DNA of 64,000 nt. Source: VAZQ01 sp963753575 (lineage in GTDB: Bacteria > Pseudomonadota > Alphaproteobacteria > Rhizobiales > Xanthobacteraceae). The number at the start of each line of letters is the position of its first letter. Position 1 is the first letter of the stretch. Of the stretch, positions 59,895 through 64,000 are shown one piece after another. The stretch spans positions 2,046,001 through 2,110,000 of the forward strand of contig CAVWCR010000003.1 in assembly GCA_963753575.1 (NCBI GenBank), in the 5' to 3' direction. The notes below the pieces were generated by a model. The model did not search any database. It saw nothing but the letters and a program-made list of their open reading frames with translations, and was not told where the DNA came from. A program made the position numbers and the translations under genes.

Positions 59895-61083
59895 CGCTGT
59901 GCGCGAGACCTGGATTACCGGCGTCGGCATCATCTCCTGCCTGGGCGAGGGACCAGAGGCGCATTGGCAGCGCCTCAACAAGCCGCCACTGCCTCCGCAG
60001 ATGCAGGCCTTCGCGCCTTACATCGTGCACCCGCTGGCGGCGATCGAGTTCGACAAGCAGATCCCCAAGAAAGGCGATCAGCGCCAGATGGAGCCCTGGC
60101 AACGCATCGGCACCTATGCGGCGGGGCTCGCACTCGACAGCGCCGGAGCCAAAGGCAACGCCGAGCTCTTGGCGCACATGGACATGATCGTCGCGGCCGG
60201 TGGCGGTGAGCGCGACGAGGCGGTTGACGCCGCCGTACTATCGGGACTGCCCAGAGCGGAGAACCCGGAGGCCTTTCTCAATGAGCGGCTGATGGGAGAC
60301 CTGCGCCCGACACTGTTCCTGGCGCAGCTGTCCAACCTTCTGGCCGGCAATATCTCCATCGTCCATGGCGTCACCGGCTCCTCGCGTACGTTCATGGGCG
60401 AGGAAGCGGCCGGTGTCGATGCTGTGCGAATCGCGCACGCGCGCGTCCAGGCGGGCCAGAGTGACATTGCGCTCGTCGGCGGCGCCCACAATGGCGAGCG
60501 GCATGACCTGTTGCTGCTCTACGCGTTCGGCGGCCACGCGCTCAAGGACAGTTTTGCACCGGTGTGGGAACGGGCGGCGCGCGGGGGCGGGTTCGCGCTC
60601 GGCTCGCTCGGAGCCTTTCTGGTGCTCGAAGCGCGCGAGCACGCGCTTGCCCGCGGCGCCAGGCCGCTCGCGCGACTCTCCGCCGTGCTGTCGGACCGCA
60701 ACAACCGGCAGGCCGGAGCGACGGGCGCAGCGCTCAAGCGGATGTGGGCAGCGCTCGAGCCGCGGCTGTCGCCCGGCCGCACCGCCGTTATCTCCGGCGC
60801 ATCGGGCGCCGAGCCCGCGACGTCGGCCGAGCGCAATTGGCTTGCCACCCATCCTGATGTCCCGGTGCGTGCGACTGGCACCTATCTCGGGCACGGGTTT
60901 GAGCCACAATTCGCCATGAACATAGCGCTTGCAACCCTGGTGCTGGGACATGAAAGATTGTTCCCGCCGGGCGACTCGTCGGGCGTCGAACGGGAGATGG
61001 CAGGCGCCGCCGAAAGGGTCGTCGTCACGGCGGTTGGCCATTGGCGCGGCGAGGGCATGGCGCTCGTTGAACCCGTGCGGTGA
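59887..61083 (+). CDS. fabF2: Ketosynthase-like FabF2 without the active-site cysteine
   Basis: This 398-residue thiolase-fold protein of the AcpXL cluster matches FabF2. The place of the nucleophile (TACASG in its neighbour) reads ISIVHGVTGSSRTF, with Val162 instead of Cys, and the first catalytic histidine region reads SGASGAEPATS instead of HGTGT. Only the late GTYLGHGFEP histidine remains. It is therefore probably a non-condensing partner, like the chain-length factor of type II polyketide synthases, forming a heterodimer with FabF1. It overlaps fabZ and lies 12 nt before fabF1. Confidence 0.85.
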   Translation: MTDAVRETWITGVGIISCLGEGPEAHWQRLNKPPLPPQMQAFAPYIVHPLAAIEFDKQIPKKGDQRQMEPWQRIGTYAAGLALDSAGAKGNAELLAHMDMIVAAGGGERDEAVDAAVLSGLPRAENPEAFLNERLMGDLRPTLFLAQLSNLLAGNISIVHGVTGSSRTFMGEEAAGVDAVRIAHARVQAGQSDIALVGGAHNGERHDLLLLYAFGGHALKDSFAPVWERAARGGGFALGSLGAFLVLEAREHALARGARPLARLSAVLSDRNNRQAGATGAALKRMWAALEPRLSPGRTAVISGASGAEPATSAERNWLATHPDVPVRATGTYLGHGFEPQFAMNIALATLVLGHERLFPPGDSSGVEREMAGAAERVVVTAVGHWRGEGMALVEPVR

Positions 61084-61095
61084 AGGAGTACGGAC

Positions 61096-62367
61096 ATGGC
61101 CTCATCGACCAATGGAGCCTCGGTCGCCGTCACCGGCATCGGCGTCGTCACTTCGCTCGGCGCCGGCGTTGCCGAGAACTGGCGCAAGCTCACCGCTGGG
61201 CAATCCGGCATTCACCGCATCAGCCGCTTCCCGACGGATGCGCTTCGCACGACGATCGCCGGCACGGTCGACTTCGTTCCGGTCGAGCCTTTCTGCTCGA
61301 CCACGCTCGCCGAACGGCTGGCCGACATGGTGGCGGAAGAAGCCATCGCGCGGGCTTCAATCGGCGCCAAGGGCGATTTTCCGGGCCCCCTGTTTCTGGC
61401 GGTGGCGCCGGTTGAGATCGAATGGCCGCATCGCGAGGCTGTCGCCGCTGACCTGCGCAACAACGACAATATCAGCTACGACGACTTGTTGCGCGCCACC
61501 ACATCGGGCCGGTTCCGTGCGTTTCACGAGCGTTGCCTGTTCGGATCGGTTGCCGAACATCTCGCCGACCGCTTCGGCACCAAGGGCTCGCCAGTGTCGC
61601 TGTCGACTGCCTGCGCGTCGGGTGCGACCGCGATCCAGCTCGGCGTCGAGGCGATCCGCCGGGGCGAGACCGACGTGGCGCTCTGCATTGGCACGGATGG
61701 CTCGGTCAATCCGGAAGCCTTGATCCGCTTCTCCTTGCTGTCCGCGCTTTCGACCTCCAACGATCCGCCCGAAGCAGCCGCCAAGCCGTTCTCCAAGAAT
61801 CGCGACGGCTTCGTCATGGCGGAAGGCGCCGCCGCGCTCGTGCTCGAAAGCGTCGAACACGCCAAGGCCCGCGGCGCGAAGATTCTCGGCATCATCGAAG
61901 GCTGCGGCGAAATGGCGAACTCGTTCCATCGCACCCGCTCGAGCCCCGACGGCAAGCCGATCATCGGCTGTATCCGTGATGCTATCGCGGACGCCGGTCT
62001 CGTGCCGGATGACATCGACTACATCAATCCGCACGGCACCGGCACCTCCGAGAACGACAAGATGGAATATCTCGGCGTGTCGACCGTCCTCGGTGAGCGC
62101 GCCAAGGCGGTCCCGATCTCGTCGAACAAATCGATGATCGGGCACACGCTGTCGGCCGCCGGCGCGGTCGAGGCCGTGTTCACCCTGCTGACGCTCATGC
62201 ATCAGCGTCTGCCGCCCACCATCAACTACGAGGTGCCGGATCCGGCGATCCCGCTCGACGTCGTGCCCAACGTGGCGCGCGACGCCAAGGTCCGCCACGC
62301 GCTCTCCAACTCCTTCGGTTTCGGGGGCCAGAACGTCTCGCTGGTGCTCGGCCTGGAACCGGCGTGA
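61096..62367 (+). CDS. fabF1: 3-Oxoacyl-ACP synthase FabF1 of the AcpXL pathway
   Basis: This 423-residue ketosynthase II extends the acyl chain on AcpXL. The catalytic triad is complete: C173 in SLSTACASGATAIQ, histidine in INPHGTGTSENDKMEY, and histidine in SNKSMIGHTLSAAGAVEA. The C-terminal SNSFGFGGQNVSLVLG is standard. It should do the condensation, with FabF2 as possible length-determining partner. It lies between fabF2 and adh with tiny gaps; an alternative GTG start of adh would overlap its stop. Confidence 0.93.
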   Translation: MASSTNGASVAVTGIGVVTSLGAGVAENWRKLTAGQSGIHRISRFPTDALRTTIAGTVDFVPVEPFCSTTLAERLADMVAEEAIARASIGAKGDFPGPLFLAVAPVEIEWPHREAVAADLRNNDNISYDDLLRATTSGRFRAFHERCLFGSVAEHLADRFGTKGSPVSLSTACASGATAIQLGVEAIRRGETDVALCIGTDGSVNPEALIRFSLLSALSTSNDPPEAAAKPFSKNRDGFVMAEGAAALVLESVEHAKARGAKILGIIEGCGEMANSFHRTRSSPDGKPIIGCIRDAIADAGLVPDDIDYINPHGTGTSENDKMEYLGVSTVLGERAKAVPISSNKSMIGHTLSAAGAVEAVFTLLTLMHQRLPPTINYEVPDPAIPLDVVPNVARDAKVRHALSNSFGFGGQNVSLVLGLEPA

Positions 62368-62375
62368 CGGGGCGC

Positions 62376-63398
62376 ATGCGCGCGCTCACCCTCCTCGCCG
62401 ATCGCAAGCTCGAATGCGTCGACGTGGCGCCACCGCCGGCGCCTGCCGCCGGCGAGGTGCAGATCCGCGTCAAGGCGGTCGCGCTCAACCACATCGACGT
62501 CTGGGGCTGGCGCGGCATGGCCTTTGCCAAGCGCAAAATGCCCCTGGTCGTCGGCGCCGAGGCGGCCGGCGAGATTGCGGCCGTCGGCGCCGACGTGAGC
62601 GCGTTCAAGCCCGGCGATCCCGTGGTGATGTACGGAGCGCTCACCTGCGGCACCTGCAAGGCCTGCCGCAACGGCCGCGACAACCTGTGCGAAAACGTCG
62701 GCGGTGTCATGGGCTTCCATATCGACGGCTTTGCCCGCGACCTCCTCAACCTGCCGGCACGGCTCACGCTCCCAGTTCCTCCCGGCGTCACTCACCGTGA
62801 TGCAGCTTGCGCGCCGATCGCATTTGCGACCGTGCAGCACATGTTGTTCGACAACGCCCGGCTCGAGCCGGGCGAGAGCGTGCTGGTGCATGCCGGCGGC
62901 TCCGGCATCGGCACCGCCGCGATCCTGATGGCCAAGGCGATCGGCGCGACCGTCATCACCACCGTGGGCGACGACGCCAAGGTGGAAAAAGCGAAGGCAC
63001 TCGGCGCCGACCATGTCATCAACTATCGCACCGATCGTTTCGAAGGTGCCGTGCGCAAGCTCACCGCCAAGAAGGGCGTCGACGTCGTGTTCGAGCACGT
63101 GGGCGCCGAGACCTTCAACGGATCGCTGTTGTGCTTGCGGCGTGGCGGCCGGCTTGTCACCTGCGGGGCGACGTCCGGCCCGTCGACAACGCTCAACCTG
63201 ATGCAGCTTTTCCAGCAGCAGTACCGGATCATCGGCTCCTTCGGCGCGTCGATCCGCAACATTCATGAGAGCCTGGCAAAGATGGCGGCCGGGATGCGGC
63301 CCGTTATTGACACCGAAGTACCGCTCGTCGAGTTCGAGCGCGGGCTGGCGCGCCTTGAGGGCCGCCAGGTGTTCGGCAAGATCGTGGTCACGTTCTAG
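62376..63398 (+). CDS. adh: Alcohol dehydrogenase-family (MDR) protein of the AcpXL cluster
   Basis: This 340-residue medium-chain reductase has the structural zinc cysteines in CGTCKACRNGRDNLC and the cofactor motif VLVHAGGSGIGTAAILMAKAIGA. The residue usually binding catalytic zinc is replaced in VALNHIDVWGW, so a zinc-free reductase activity, perhaps enoyl reduction in the very-long-chain cycle, is plausible. The ATG at 62376 is used; a GTG at 62364 overlapping the fabF1 stop is an alternative. Its TAG stop lies in the CTAG end of a hairpin element. Confidence 0.88.
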   Translation: MRALTLLADRKLECVDVAPPPAPAAGEVQIRVKAVALNHIDVWGWRGMAFAKRKMPLVVGAEAAGEIAAVGADVSAFKPGDPVVMYGALTCGTCKACRNGRDNLCENVGGVMGFHIDGFARDLLNLPARLTLPVPPGVTHRDAACAPIAFATVQHMLFDNARLEPGESVLVHAGGSGIGTAAILMAKAIGATVITTVGDDAKVEKAKALGADHVINYRTDRFEGAVRKLTAKKGVDVVFEHVGAETFNGSLLCLRRGGRLVTCGATSGPSTTLNLMQLFQQQYRIIGSFGASIRNIHESLAKMAAGMRPVIDTEVPLVEFERGLARLEGRQVFGKIVVTF

Positions 63399-63562
63399 TG
63401 GAGCGGATTTTACATTCGCTACCCACCCAGCCGCGGGCTCGCGAAGCGAATGTCAAATCCAAAGCTCCACTAGAAACCTATATGTGCTAGTGGTCCCTTG
63501 ATTCTAACATTCGCAAGAGAGCCCGCCGCAAAGAGATGCGAATGTTAGAATCGGACCACTAG
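63395..63562. repeat. Paired CTAG-bounded hairpin element, copy 4
   Basis: The first hairpin is 63395-63473 (CTAGTGGAGCGGATTTTACA to ...GCTCCACTAG), the second 63487-63562 (CTAGTGGTCCCTTGATTC to ...GGACCACTAG), with a 13-nt spacer. Each stem shows a 3-nt bulge on one arm only. It fills the gap between adh and lpxXL, overlapping the adh stop and ending 13 nt before lpxXL. Confidence 0.92.
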
Positions 63563-63575
63563 AACGTCGAGCCCG

Positions 63576-64000
63576 ATGAACCGTCGTCTCATACGCTTCG
63601 CGCTGATTGTCAGACGCGGCTGCAAGAGAATTGTCGACCCGATCGTCGGCTGGATCGCGGTTGGCCTGCTGCGCATGATCCGGCGCGGCGACCGCGCGGG
63701 CTTTGCAAATGCAGCCGGCAGGTTCATGCGTCGCGTCGGTCCCTGGCTCTCAAAGCACCGAGTGGGCCGCGCCAATCTCGCGGCGGCGTTTCCCGAAAAG
63801 TCGCCCGACGAAATCGAGCAGATTCTGAGCGGCGTGTGGGACAATCTCGGGCGTGTCGCCGCTGAGTTCGCCCACCTCGACCGCATCAGCATCATGAATC
63901 CGGCCGCGTCCGGCCCGGCCGATCTCGTGAGCGACCCCGATACGCAACGCCGGATCGAGGACATACAGCGCGCCGCGCGGCCGACCGCCGCCTTCGCGGC
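63576..64000 (+). CDS. lpxXL: LpxXL very-long-chain acyltransferase, C-terminus beyond the window edge
   Basis: About 141 residues are visible of a lysophospholipid/lauroyl acyltransferase family protein. After an N-terminal hydrophobic stretch (IVGWIAVGLLRMIRRGDR) comes VGPWLSKHRVGRANLAAAFPEKSPDEIEQILSGVWDNLGRVAAEFAHLD, the conserved LpxXL run. The HxxxxD acyltransferase motif would lie just beyond the edge. It transfers the C28-type acyl chain from AcpXL to lipid A at the inner membrane. The ATG at 63576 lies 13 nt after the repeat, so the element forms part of its leader. Confidence 0.9.
   Translation, partial: MNRRLIRFALIVRRGCKRIVDPIVGWIAVGLLRMIRRGDRAGFANAAGRFMRRVGPWLSKHRVGRANLAAAFPEKSPDEIEQILSGVWDNLGRVAAEFAHLDRISIMNPAASGPADLVSDPDTQRRIEDIQRAARPTAAFA

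Noticed and set aside
1..64000. tRNA, rRNA, prophage and insertion-sequence genes
   Set aside because: None recognised by reading; no transposase, integrase or phage structural protein is evident among the gene products.

Overview
The window is high-GC DNA from an alphaproteobacterium of the order Hyphomicrobiales (Rhizobiales). The strongest marker is the acpXL-fabZ-fabF2-fabF1-adh-lpxXL cluster at the right end, which makes and attaches the very-long-chain fatty acid of rhizobial-type lipid A. A complete-looking hopanoid locus, an HsaA-type monooxygenase, ligAB/benE genes and several orphan periplasmic binding proteins also fit a soil organism of the Xanthobacteraceae/Nitrobacteraceae type. 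Genus cannot be fixed from sequence alone.

Layout. 1-4.1 kb (minus strand): a patatin-like phospholipase cut by the window edge, a frameshifted Bug/TTT binding protein, and two secreted NHL beta-propeller paralogs, one frameshifted. 4.3-12.2 kb: two adjacent DapA-family paralogs (the second lacks the Schiff-base lysine), a YghU-type GST, a DHFR-fold protein, an SDR, two orphan ABC binding proteins and an alpha/beta hydrolase. 13.1-28.7 kb: an isoprenoid/hopanoid supercluster. ispA and a quinone reductase diverge from hpnC-hpnD-hpnE-shc-hpnO; hpnG follows but carries a one-base frameshift; hpnH-ispH-dxs run on the opposite strand; hpnN diverges from dxs. Precursor supply (Dxs, IspH, IspA), squalene synthesis (HpnCDE), cyclisation (Shc), side-chain extension (HpnH, HpnG, HpnO) and transport (HpnN) therefore lie together.

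28.8-40.7 kb: methyltransferase, YciI protein, hydrolases, a flavin monooxygenase next to a glutamine-synthetase-family gene, a doubly frameshifted GST, and a minus-strand aromatic block (ligA-ligB, benE, PaaZ/BoxD-like aldehyde dehydrogenase) with a perfect FNR/FixK-like palindrome. 40.8-50.1 kb: a plus-strand catabolic-looking run (two paralogous binding proteins, racemase-fold protein, FAD dehydrogenase, MmgE/PrpD protein), then a MarR gene divergent from a bicupin-eutA pair with a clear palindromic operator between them. 50.1-57.8 kb: a TIR/deoxyribosyltransferase-like protein with a TRAFs-binding/TPR region, a carboxymuconolactone-decarboxylase-family protein, a degenerate EAL protein, a DedA protein, an RlpA-like protein and a decayed phosphonate transporter. 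57.9-64 kb: fatty-acid desaturase, then the acpXL cluster; lpxXL runs off the right edge.

The most interesting unexplained structure is a family of about 167-bp intergenic elements, each made of two CTAG-bounded hairpins about 13 nt apart. There are five copies and one remnant. Stem sequences differ between hairpins, but the two arms of each stem match and nearly every hairpin keeps a 3-4 nt one-sided bulge. In two places the element's CTAG end supplies the TAG stop codon of the neighbouring gene. Five single-base frameshifts in four genes (four insertions, one deletion) deserve a check against raw reads before those genes are called dead.
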